Notes under the pieces: model-generated
What the model saw: only the letters and a program-made list of their open reading frames with translations
Databases searched by the model: none
What the model was told of the DNA's origin: nothing
DNA from: Pseudogymnoascus destructans
Lineage: Eukaryota > Ascomycota > Leotiomycetes > Thelebolales > Thelebolaceae
Length of the DNA: 64,000 nucleotides
NCBI RefSeq assembly: GCF_001641265.1
Contig: NW_020167533.1
Span: forward strand, 868,001-932,000
Direction: 5' to 3'
Part shown: positions 40,330 through 49,437 of the stretch, in pieces
Position numbering within the stretch: the first letter of the stretch is position 1
How the letters are laid out: every line of letters begins with the position of its first letter
Position numbers and translations under genes: made by a program

Positions 40330-41293
40330 ATGTCTGTTCATACTCAAGAAGCTAGAATCATCTTAGCTATTGAGGCTATTCGTACGACTAAAAATCTTAC
40401 TCGTCTTCGTGCAGCAAAGATCTATGACGTACCTTATTCTACACTTACCGGTAGAATGAACGGTCGTACGAATATTTGTGAGCGACGACCAGCTGTCCAA
40501 AAATTGACCGAACTTGAAGAGGAAGTAATTAGTCAACATATAATTGACTTAGATTCAAGAGGATTTGCACCCCGGTTGGCTGGTGTTGAAGATATGGCCA
40601 ACTATCTCCTCGAAACGCGTCAGGGAAAGCGCGTTGGGAATCTGGGCGCATCGATTCGTACGACGACGCCCAGAACTAAAGACACGTTTTAATCGTGTTT
40701 ATGACTTCCAAAGGGCCTTATGCGAAGATCCTGTGCTTATTGGAGGGTGGTTTGAGCTCGTACGAAACATGAGAGCTAAATATGGGGTGTTGGATTGTGA
40801 TTTCTACAACTTCGACGAGACAGGGTTTATGATGGGCGTGATCTGTCCTGGAATGGTAGTTATGCGCTCCGATCGACATGGCCGAGGCAAGGCAGTTCAG
40901 CCTGGCAATCGTGAATGGGCTACAGCAATCGTGTGCATTAATGGTGAGGGCAGAAGTGTGCCTCCATTTCTTGTCGTACAAGGGGTTAATCACCTTGCAC
41001 ATTGGTATACTGAAGGTGGCTTACCACACGGCTGGGCTATCAAACCAACAAGCAATGGATGGACCGACAATGAGACGGGTCTTGAGTGGTTAAAGCACTT
41101 CGACAAGCACACTGCTCGTACGGCAAAGGGCCCTTATCGAATGTTGGTTCTTGATGGACACGAAAGTCATGATTCAGCTGCATTTCAAGCATATTGCAAG
41201 ACCAACAACATTATACCCCTTTGTTTACCTGATCCTCTCCCCTTTGTTTACCTGATCCTCTCACTTAACCCAGCCACTTGATGTCGGGTGCTT
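40330..41293 (+). pseudogene. pogo/Fot1-like transposase, N-terminal half
   Basis: Starts MSVHTQEARIILAIEAIRTT. It has psq and CENP-B-type DNA-binding regions, one frameshift near 40640, then NFDETGFMMGVI (first Asp) and MLVLDGHESHDSA (second). It breaks off in NPATX where relatives have QPLDVGCF (the nucleotide sequence still reads CAGCCACTTGATGTCGGGTG in another frame). A 23-base tandem duplication (CCCCTTTGTTTACCTGATCC repeated) at about 41216-41262 causes that last frame change. CGTACG occurs five times in this half. Confidence 0.85.
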
Positions 41294-41427
41294 TATATAA
41301 CGTGGTTTATCAGTACCCGGTTAATATCAGTACCCAGTTAACTTTTTCCTACCTTCGTACGAAGAATTAATATTAAATAACAACAACGAAGTAAATTTAA
41401 CTAAACTAATTGCGGATCTACTAAAGG

Positions 41428-42018
41428 TTATATAGTAATAGTACCTTGACACATTTTTGAATTATGACCAGTCTCTCCACAAGTGCCACAGCGTCGTACG
41501 GTCAGATTCCCTTTGCCTTGAACACCCCCTCCTAAACACCTATCACGTCGAATCTGCTCGTCTACCTCAGTTTGACTTAGAATATCGTGCGCATCCTCGA
41601 CAGTAAGTACACCCCCTTGATGAATACGTGTCTTTTTAGCTCTACGGCATTTGCTAAGTGCTTCATTTGCCTTGCGAAGAGTACGGACTTCAGCGTGTAC
41701 TAAAGTCAATTCATGGGCTAACAGCTCTATACCCTTCGCCAACGCCGCAACTGTTTCAAAAATAGGGGCTGGCGAGCTTCCCTGATGACGTGCAATACGA
41801 TTCTTTACCAAAGTTGTTTGCAAAAGAGCATCGGTTGGGTTATGAGGCGCCTGAGAAATCCAAGGGTCGGTGTCGGCAGAGGGGGGTCTAGTAGGCGTTG
41901 GAGTCCGTAACTTGACATCAAGCTTTGATAATACCACTTGAGGATTAAACGGTATTAATCCAGCTCCGCGGAATCCAGCCTGACCATTTCGGACTGAAAG
42001 TGACTGCTCGTACGCTGT
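41428..42018 (-). pseudogene. pogo/Fot1-like transposase, C-terminal half, inverted
   Basis: Encodes AYEQSLSVRNGQAGFRGAGL, KLRTPTPTRPPSADTDPW, a coiled stretch and the zinc knuckle CGTCGETGHNSKMC, ending at a stop at 41428. It matches the tail of the element at 12427. The break lies near 42018, 4 bases from a CGTACG (42009-42014). Next to it begins an unrelated Tigger-like fragment. Confidence 0.83.
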
Positions 42019-42504
42019 GGAAGAAGACTGAACTTGGCACAAAGAAAAAAAGTAATGAAGAATATTGTGAACTTGAGATAGCTCTCTTCGACTGGCAACA
42101 ATGCATGCAAAAGAAAAATGCAATCATTACTGGTGACATCCTAAAAACTAAGGCGCACGAACTTTGGGACCATCTGCCACAATATACTATTCATAGGAAT
42201 GAACTGAAATGGTCGAATGGCTAGCCAGGTGCTGAATACCCTTCAATTATTTGCTTCCCTCGCTGAAGATGGAGGTCGGATTTCAGTAATAAAGGCATTA
42301 GAACAGATTGGCAAGGGTATCTCGCAAGAGAAAGTCGCGAAGAGTACCCAATGTTTACTAGATGGCTGCGTGTCAAAGTAGCATACAATTTTTTTTTTTT
42401 TTACATATATTCCTCAGATTTCTGTGAACCTCCACATAAGGATATCCTCGCTATAAGGGTGCCATGCCCAGTCCCGAGGGCATCCTTATATCCAGGTTCA
42501 ACTG
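42019..42504 (+). mobile_element. Internally deleted Tigger/pogo-like fragment
   Basis: The frame ELEIALFDWQQCMQKKNAII and IHRNELKWSNG is a CENP-B-type helix-turn-helix of another pogo branch. After decayed sequence, the right end holds GAACCTCCACATAAGGATATCC and GGCATCCTTATATCCAGGTT and stops at 42504 before TA. It lacks the catalytic domain. Confidence 0.6.
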
Positions 42505-42756
42505 TATATCTATTTCAACAGAAATAGAAGAGCAAATATTAATAGAGCAAGATAATGATATTAGTAAGTTTACATATCCCCTTAATATTTATATATACTA
42601 ACTTTAATACATTTATCTAATTTATCACCATGGCTTAAAATGAGGAAGATTATTAATAGCCTTAAATATAATCAAGAGAATATAAGGCTATTAGCAAAGC
42701 ATACTAAAGATATACAAGGGCCTAAAAAAATACAACTAGGTAAGCTAATATCTATA

Positions 42757-44616
42757 ACGTACATGTATAGCGAAAGCGCCAAACAAGCGAAAGCGCCAAA
42801 ATGATGCGGTGACCAAACCCCCCAACTAAATGTTAAATTCCTCAACAACAAAACATGCCCCATAAAAACGATGAAAGCCAATTAGTGCTAGCTATCCAGG
42901 CTATGCAAAGCGACCCAAAGTTACGCCTTCGAGTTGCTGCTAGGATCTATTCTGTGGACCACCGCAAGCTAGGTCGTCGTCTAGAAGGTGTACCTTCACG
43001 ACGCGATATCCAAGCCAACTCACGGAAATTAACTAACCTAGAGGAGTCCGTCCTTGTTCAGTATATACTCGACCTAGCTGCCAAAGGGTTTCCTCCTCGG
43101 CTGTCTGTTGTTGAAGATATGGCAAGTCGACTACTTGCAACACGCGACGCGTCACGCGTTGGGTCGCGTTGGGCTTCAAACTTTGTTAAGCGGCGTGTAG
43201 AGCTCCAGACACGCTTTCAGCGCAAATACGACTACCAGAGGGCTAAGTGCGAAGATCCAGAAGTTATTAATGGCTGGTTTGAGCTTGTGCGTAACACAAT
43301 TGCGAAATATGGTATCGATGAAGCAGATATCTACAACTTTGATGAGACTGGGTTTATGATGGGCGTTATCTCAACTGCTATGGTTGTAACAAGCTCAGAA
43401 GGGCGGGCAAAAGCAAAGAAGGTACAGCCTGGTAATCGGGAATGGGTTACAGTAATCCAAGGCGTTAGTTCTCAAGGTTGGGCAGTACCACCATTTATCA
43501 TTGTTGCTGGCAAAAACCACCTTACATCTTGGTATGAGAATAGTGGATTTTCAAGCGATTGGGTGATTTCTGTTACTGAAAATGGCTGGACTACAAACGA
43601 GAGAGGCATGGATTGGATTCAGCACTTTGAGAAGCATACAAAGGCCCGGAGTGTTGGTGGTTATCGCTTGTTAGTCCTTGATGGTCATGAGAGCCACCAC
43701 TCAGATGAGTTTGAGGAGTACTGCAAGGAACACAACATTATTACGCTTTGTATGCCTGCTCACTCTTCTCATCTACTCCAGCCACTTGATGTTGGCTGTT
43801 TCGGCCCGTTAAAGCAGGCCTATGGTCGGCAAATTGAAGATATGATGCAGGCTCATATTTCTCATATTACAAAGGATGACTTCTTTCCTGCCTTCCACGC
43901 TGCATTTAACACTACAATGACGGAAAGTAACATTCGAGGCGGGTTCCGAGGGGCAGGGCTTCTTCCATTTGACCCTGAGAGAGTGATATCTACACTTGAT
44001 CTTAAGTTAAGGACACCAACGCCTCCAAGCTCCCGCCCAGGTACTGCTCAACCTTGGGTTTCTCAGACACCAAACAACCCAATTGAAGCTATGTCACAGT
44101 CTACATTTATTAAAACTCGGATTTCACGCCATCAAAATAGCTCTCCAACCTCAATCTATGCAGCTGTTGACCAGTTTACAAAGGGTGCATCGCAAATAAT
44201 GCATCAATTAGCACTGCTAAAGGGAGAGAACCAAAACCTACGACAGGCAAATGAAGTACTAAGCAAGCGCCGGAGAGCTAGGAAAACATGACTACAGCAA
44301 GGAGGATCACTTAGTCAACAAGGGGCGCAAGAGCTACAGGATGAGAGGGATGTTGTGCAGCAGGTAGAGCAGGAAATAAGGGCAAGCCGTGGTCGGAAGC
44401 CAAGGGAAGAAACCCGTGCCCGTCGCTGTGGCAAGTGTGGTGAGACTGGGCACAATGCGCGCACGTGTCAGATTGTAATAGACACCTCTGAGGAAGAGGA
44501 CTCTGAGTAGTTTCAATTGATTTCTAATGTTGTGGTAGATTTATCGCAATGTTTGTCGTGAGGGTAGATAATTTTGGCGCTTTCGCTTGTTTGGCGCTTT
44601 CGCTATACATGTACAT
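42757..44616 (+). mobile_element. Full-length pogo/Fot1-like element inside a hAT intron
   Basis: The ends ACGTACATGTATAGCG (42757) and CGCTATACATGTACAT (to 44616) are flanked by TA (42755-42756, 44617-44618); 1860 bases. Just inside each end GCGAAAGCGCCAAA occurs twice in direct orientation. It has the best preserved transposase in the window. Confidence 0.93.
42855..44291 (+). CDS. pogo/Fot1-like DDD transposase, intact to a TGA with a readable extension
   Basis: 478 residues starting MPHKNDESQLVLAIQAMQSD. The psq helix-turn-helix (residues 1-55) and CENP-B-type domain (65-125) bind the terminal repeats in known relatives. The catalytic Asp residues lie in IYNFDETGFMMG, LLVLDGHESHHS and LLQPLDVGCFGP. 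A Leu-rich coiled region (KGENQNLRQANEVLSKRR) closes it. The TGA at 44289 is followed in the same frame by 73 more codons containing the zinc knuckle CGKCGETGHNARTC and an acidic end, up to TAG at 44509-44511. Relatives at 12427 and 40232 carry that extension without a stop. The protein may be a truncated product of a CGA-to-TGA change, or the stop (TGA CTA) may be partly read through. Confidence 0.9.
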   Translation: MPHKNDESQLVLAIQAMQSDPKLRLRVAARIYSVDHRKLGRRLEGVPSRRDIQANSRKLTNLEESVLVQYILDLAAKGFPPRLSVVEDMASRLLATRDASRVGSRWASNFVKRRVELQTRFQRKYDYQRAKCEDPEVINGWFELVRNTIAKYGIDEADIYNFDETGFMMGVISTAMVVTSSEGRAKAKKVQPGNREWVTVIQGVSSQGWAVPPFIIVAGKNHLTSWYENSGFSSDWVISVTENGWTTNERGMDWIQHFEKHTKARSVGGYRLLVLDGHESHHSDEFEEYCKEHNIITLCMPAHSSHLLQPLDVGCFGPLKQAYGRQIEDMMQAHISHITKDDFFPAFHAAFNTTMTESNIRGGFRGAGLLPFDPERVISTLDLKLRTPTPPSSRPGTAQPWVSQTPNNPIEAMSQSTFIKTRISRHQNSSPTSIYAAVDQFTKGASQIMHQLALLKGENQNLRQANEVLSKRRRARKT

Positions 44617-44658
44617 TATCCTTATTTAGTTATATAATAATACTAACATTTATAGATA

Positions 44659-46519
44659 ACGTAACGTATGGGGTAGTCGGACATATGGGGTAGTCGGACA
44701 AAAAGTTTATTCTACTCTAGTTGACCGAGTCCTACATGCCACACACTCCTCCAATTCCAATTCTGGGTCGCTTGAATCGTTCTCTACCTCTTCCTCTTCA
44801 ACTTCCTCGTCTACTTCTTCAATTGGCCGCTTGCATGGCCTTCCACGTGGTCTTTTCTCAGTTGACTTCAACTCTGCCTCCCGGACAATTTTCAACACTT
44901 CCTCGGTACTGAATACAAATTCGCCTTGCAACTTAATTCTCCTGCCCGTAGTTCTTTTCTTTCGTGTCTCAAGTATCTCTTTGTACTCTTTCACCTCCTT
45001 CTGAAGGATGCTGAGTTCAGCATTCTGACTTTCAACCAGCCTAGTCATTCTCTTGGCATAGCATCAAGTTGGTGAAGCAGGAGAGTCACAAGTTGCCATA
45101 CTTGAATTAAATACTAAATTTGCATGCCTTAGTTCAGTTCCATCTGGAGAACTTTGGAGTATTGAGAGATCCAGAGTAGTGATATTGGTTGAGTTTTGAG
45201 GAATGCGAGGTGGTTCAGTTGTGGAAGTGGAAGGTTAGCCAGAACTCTTTCTGGGAGAAAGGGTATTAAACCCGCTGCCCTCCACCCACTTTGAGGTATA
45301 AGACCCTTCTCTCGAATACACCAGAAGATTTCAACACAGTGGGAGTGCTGGATTCGCTTTATTCCTGCTCGAGTATACCGATCTACTTCCTGAGCATGAA
45401 ATCGCTTAAGAGGTCCATACACCCCAACATCAAGTGGTTGGAGTAGATGAGAGCAATGAGGTGGTAGAATAAGAAGGTCGATGTCATTCTCAATGCACAG
45501 TGCAATCATATCGCCAGTAATGTGACTAGAATGGCCATCCATAATCAACATTCGCGGGTGATTTCCAGACTTTTTGCGTGACTCAGGCTCAAATACCTTC
45601 CGCAACCACTGAAATCCATGACTGTTTGAAGTCCAGCCACTATTACTTGTTGAGAAGTGCCAGTTTGTAGGGGTGTCCTTTGGAATCCAACTTGAATTGG
45701 TATTCTTAGCCTTGAATATAATCATAGGTGGTAAAGCACCACCGTCTGCATCAATGCATTCAAGTACAGTTATCCACTCCTGCTTCCCAGCTGTGACCTT
45801 CCAATTGGATTTCAAGGTAGAATCAACGCAAAACCTGTCTCATCCATATTATAGATGTTGCATGGCTTGTACTTTCACTCTTCAATTCGTGCTTTAAACG
45901 CGTCAAACCAAGCTGAAATCTTTATAGGAGTGGCTTCTTTATGTCGTGCAGACTCTAGTTGTCTTGAGTAGACCCCTTTAAAGTTTTGAAGTCGTTTTAA
46001 GAATCTATAGATCCATTCATGGCCTATGGGGGTAGGATTGGTCTGAAGAGTTGTTTGAGAAGACGCGATTTGGACGTGTCGTACGCGAATTTCTTCAGCC
46101 ATTTCCTTGATCAACATAGGAGTTGCAGGAAAACCCGTGGCAGTGAGACGTGTAATTCATCATGCTAGTGTATTTTCTTCTGCATTTGAGAGAGCTTGTT
46201 CAATTTTGTGATCTACAGCACACGTTTTCTTCCTGGACATCCTATCAGCAAGAGTTGACTTAGGAACTCTAAAGTAGTCTGCAGCAAGTCTAATTGATTT
46301 GAATTCCTTCAATCGGAGCGCAATGACAGCCTTTTGGATGTTGTCTTCAATCTGAGCACGACTGTATGGTTGTGGGATGTTCATGGTGGAAGGTATGAAG
46401 GTTCTGAGTTGGTAGTCGGGCATTTTTGTCCGACTACCCCGTATGTCCGACTACCCCGTATGTCCGACTACCCCGTATGTCCGACTACCCCGTATGTCCG
46501 ACTACCCCATACATTACGT
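44659..46519 (-). mobile_element. Full-length pogo-like element with expanded subterminal repeats
   Basis: Ends ACGTAACGTATGGGG (44659) and its inverted counterpart (to 46519) lie between TA pairs (44657-44658, 46520-46521); 1861 bases. The motif TATGGGGTAGTCGGACA occurs twice at the left end and five times in tandem at the right end (46425-46510). It is inserted in an exon of the hAT remnant. Confidence 0.92.
44707..46384 (-). pseudogene. pogo-like transposase, inactivated
   Basis: The ATG at 46384 starts MNIPQPYSRAQIEDNIQKAV. Two adjacent TGA codons near 46157 replace what relatives suggest was Arg-Trp. The CENP-B-type region follows (HEWIYRFLKRLQNFKGVYSR), then a TGA and a frameshift near 45835-45880 around NIYNMDETGFAL (first Asp). 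The frame then stays open from 45815 with MLIMDGHSSHITG (second) and LLQPLDVGVYGPLKRF (third). A frameshift near 45140 leads to the tail with a coiled coil, an AT-hook-like RPRGRPCKRP and a Glu-rich end. Confidence 0.86.
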
Positions 46520-46797
46520 TAGAAGATAAAATAGTAACATAAGTCTTATATCCCTTTTATATCTAACTTTATACTAATATTAATATAGGGCTTTAAAATA
46601 GATATTGCTATTAAGAAAGGTACTGCTAAATTAAGGAAATACTACTCTCCTAATCATTATGAAGAGAAGAATAAACCTTTATTTATAGCTTTACTACTAG
46701 ACCCTCGTTTAAAGAAAATAGGGCTAAGTAAGCTACATTATACACAACAAGATAAATATAAAGCTGTAGAAGCTATAGAAGAAGTATATCAACTTGA

Positions 46798-46872
46798 ACG
46801 CGATAAAGAACTCAACCTTGCTGATATGATTAATATGAGCCTTAATAAAGTGCTCAATTTGAAGACCGTACG
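46798..46872 (-). pseudogene. 75-bp pogo transposase fragment
   Basis: Encodes QIEHFIKAHINHISKVEFFI, nearly identical to the matching stretch of the element at 12427. It is part of the segment missing from the middle of the element at 40232. It is joined to the gag fragment exactly at a CGTACG (46867-46872). It could also continue the pogo remnant at 48197-49146. Confidence 0.7.
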
Positions 46873-47732
46873 GGCTTGTCGCAGTTAAAACAGAGTCGTT
46901 CCTTGAATTGTCTGTCTTTCTTAGGGTCACGGGGTCGTCCAGGTTTGAACGTGGCATCGAGTTCCATTGGGTCCAACCAACGGTTGTCTCGCGGGTGTTG
47001 ATCCCGTCATCTGCCCTCGTTTCCCCGGTAGGGGTAACTTTTCTTGGGCTTGTCATAGGTCCGACGTTCCTTCTGGAATTCGTATAGTCGATTGTCGATT
47101 CGGACCGTATGTTCGATTAGCGCTACCATGTCCGTTGGTTGTTGTTCCAAACGGGCAAGTTCCATACGTATATGGCTCTTCAGCCCACGTCGGTAGTGGC
47201 TGATGAGTGCGCTGGCGTCCCATCCTGTCTGATTGCCGTATCTCTGGAATTCTGTGGAGTACGTGAGGGCGCTGCCAGTCTGCTTAAGTGCAAACAGATG
47301 GTCTTCCGCGGTCTTGATCTCATCGATGTCTCCGAACATGCGTCGGATTTCCTTACAGAATCCTTTCCAGCTGCCAAACATAGTCTGCGTAGTTGCCATG
47401 CTTCCATTGGTACTTTCATATTTGAAATAATCCTTGAGGAATGGTTCGACCCATCGCAGGGCTTCCCCCCTAAGGTAGGACGCAGTCCACAGGGCATAGC
47501 TCTCCTGGGTGGGAAACTTCTTGTCATTGAAGTGCTGGTACAGTTCGACCTGTAGCAAAAACACCTCAAGTTCCTTTCGGTTGCCGGAGTAAGTGTCGGG
47601 CAACTTGACGCGTAGAGTTTCCTTGAGTTCGTTGACGGTGGGTGCGTCAGGCATCTCCTCATTCTCAGGCTTAGACCTCTGAGACGAAGTTGGCGTGGTG
47701 GGGGTTTTCCCCTTCGAACTGACGACAGACAT
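46873..47732 (-). pseudogene. Gypsy gag fragment
   Basis: The ATG at 47732 starts MSVVSSKGKTPTTPTSSQRS. It has a retrotransposon gag (capsid) region with LRVKLPDTYSGNRKELEVFL and a YSTEFQRYGNQTGWD stretch. A TGA near 47004 breaks the frame, which continues to the first half of a zinc knuckle (CFNCDKPVR) and ends there. It lies 46 bases inside a full LTR (47779-48196), as expected for the 5' end of a minus-strand chromovirus-type element. Everything after gag is missing. Confidence 0.82.
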
Positions 47733-47778
47733 GTTGCTTTGTGTATGAGCCAGTGCCTCGTAGAAGTGGTGCTCAAAG

Positions 47779-48196
47779 TGTAACGCTGACTTCTAAATGA
47801 TAGAAGACACAGAGGTTCTCTTGCGTAAAGGTTTACTTATCAGAGGAGGCAGGGGATCAGACACAAAGGCTTCAAGTAACACGTTACTAGTATATAACAA
47901 ATACTGTATTGAGTTGAGCACGAAGCTCCTATCTAAGGAAATACTATCTACTTATATAGTGGCGTCGTGCCTCATGGATAATCTGGATAGTTGGCGGATA
48001 GCTAGATATTCAGGATAGTTCGTGGATAGCTCAACTATCCAATATCCACTAGTTTCTGCAACTATCCATTAGCCCTGTCACATGGCAGCCTACCCCGCTT
48101 CCCACTGTGACTCACACGTCACGTTATGTGACTCACACGTCACGTTACTAGGCCCTGGCCCTGTAACCATGACATCATGTTACTATAGCCGTAACA
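47779..48196 (-). repeat. 418-bp LTR, 5' LTR of the gag remnant
   Basis: Same family and length as 25530-25947, reverse orientation (TGTAACGCTGACTTC ... GCCGTAACA on the plus strand). Its outer side abuts a pogo transposase remnant directly after a PLDV codon run. Confidence 0.88.
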
Positions 48197-49146
48197 CTAA
48201 CATCAAGTGGCTAAAGAATGTGTAACGAGTATAGTGGCATACAGAGGGTGATTATCTTCTGTTTTGTATAGTAGTGTTGAAATTGAGCTAAGAGGTGGCT
48301 CTTATGTCCATAAGAATGGGAAGGCGATAGGTTCTGATCAAACGACTATTTGTATGTCGATTAAGTGTTGAATCCACTTGTACCTAATTGAATTTGAAGT
48401 CTACCCATTCCCACTTAGCGTAATTACCTAATCGTCTAGCAATCCCAAGTCCTTATACTAAGATAAGAGGTGATTCTATGCCTTAAAAATGATGAACGGC
48501 AGGAGTGCCCATCTGTACGAATTAACATCTTAGATAATTGACACCTACTCCCACTAGCTATATAGTCTTTAGATGGCTCTTTGCTTCTAAGCTTCTAACT
48601 ACCTTTTCAGTAGCAATTACTTTCATTACGAAACCTGCCTGATTAAAGTTGTAGATATTCTGCTGTAAGATGCCATATTTTACAACTGTGTTTCATACAA
48701 GAGAGAACCACCCTTGAATTATCTTTAGATCTTCGAATTTTGCTCGTTTTTAATTGTACTTCTAACTGAACTTTGCTTGGATTTCTATATAACACTTTAT
48801 GAAGTTTGTAGTCTAGTTGATCCTAATAGGGCTCTCGACTTGTTTAGAGAGTAGAAGGTCTGCCATTTCTTGTACAGCTTGTGGCTAGGGTGGAAATCCA
48901 CGTGAATCTAGGTTGAGAATGTACTAAACAAGAGCTGACTCTTGTACGAAGTCAAGTTCTTTAACTTAGGGGTAGAGTCGCATTAGGAAGTTATTCCATT
49001 CATTCGTTGCTTAGGGTCCTATGTGGCATGTCAAATGACAATGCAGCAGCTCGGACACTCTTAAATTGATGTTCCTTTAGTGCCTAGATAGCTAGAAGTA
49101 GTCTACCCTCTTGAATAGATGATTGCGCTTGTGTTGGTTGTGGCAT
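48197..49146 (-). pseudogene. Heavily decayed pogo-like transposase, N-terminal part
   Basis: From an ATG at 49146, MPQPTQAQSSIQEGRLLLAI is followed by a stop, then ALKEHQFKSVRAAALSFDMP, the psq-type start. Near 48650 a stretch YNFNQAGFVMKVIATEKVV marks the first catalytic site (Asp changed to Asn). At the left end KIITLCMPLYSLHIL, a stop and PLDVS mark the third. Many stops and shifts lie between. The LTR at 47779-48196 begins right after it. Confidence 0.65.
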
Positions 49147-49437
49147 GTTGTCTGTAGTCAAGTTGATGCGTTTTGGTGTTTTGGTGGGCAATTCACTTGT
49201 GTAGGCTACTCGCTTGTGAAATACGTTATCAAAGGCTTAAAATGATTGTTAGGAAATATTGTCCTTGAGTACTTGTACGCGATCTCCCTAGCCCCAGCAT
49301 CGTCACATCTACCCCACATCAATAAATATCCGAGTCCTCCATACTCGTTTCACCTCGATTAATTTCATCGTACATCATTGTAACCTACAATAATTCTATA
49401 TATATTCGGGACATACAATATTGCATATTTTCCACAC

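Larger units (their letters stand above)
40232..42018. mobile_element. pogo/Fot1-like element with its 3' half inverted
   Basis: The 5' terminus ACGTGGTTTATCAGTACCCG begins at 40232 after TA and carries ATCAGTACCCGGTTA twice. The N-terminal half of the transposase follows on the plus strand to about 41293. Then a second copy of the terminus starts at 41300, also in plus orientation, and leads into the C-terminal half on the minus strand (42018 back to 41428). The two halves together make almost one whole element, but the second is reversed. About 40 codons between the halves are missing here. Confidence 0.8.
42505..46797 (+). pseudogene. AT-rich hAT gene remnant split by two pogo insertions
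   Basis: Three pieces belong together: 42505-42756, 44617-44658 and 46520-46797. After removing the two pogo elements, the middle reads as a short intron (GTAAGC ... TACTAAC ... TATAG), then a 15-base exon (ATAGAAGATAAAATA) and a second intron (GTAACATAAG ... AATATAG). An exon follows encoding AIKKGTAKLRKYYSPNHYEE and LFIALLLDPRLKKIGLSKLH, the hAT 'LDPRLK' region. The flanking exon at 42519-42554 reads EIEEQILIEQDN. Both ends of the gene are missing. Confidence 0.6.

Noticed and set aside
46425..46510. CRISPR-like array (five repeats of 17 bases)
   Set aside because: The repeats are directly abutting without spacers and lie inside a transposon terminus.
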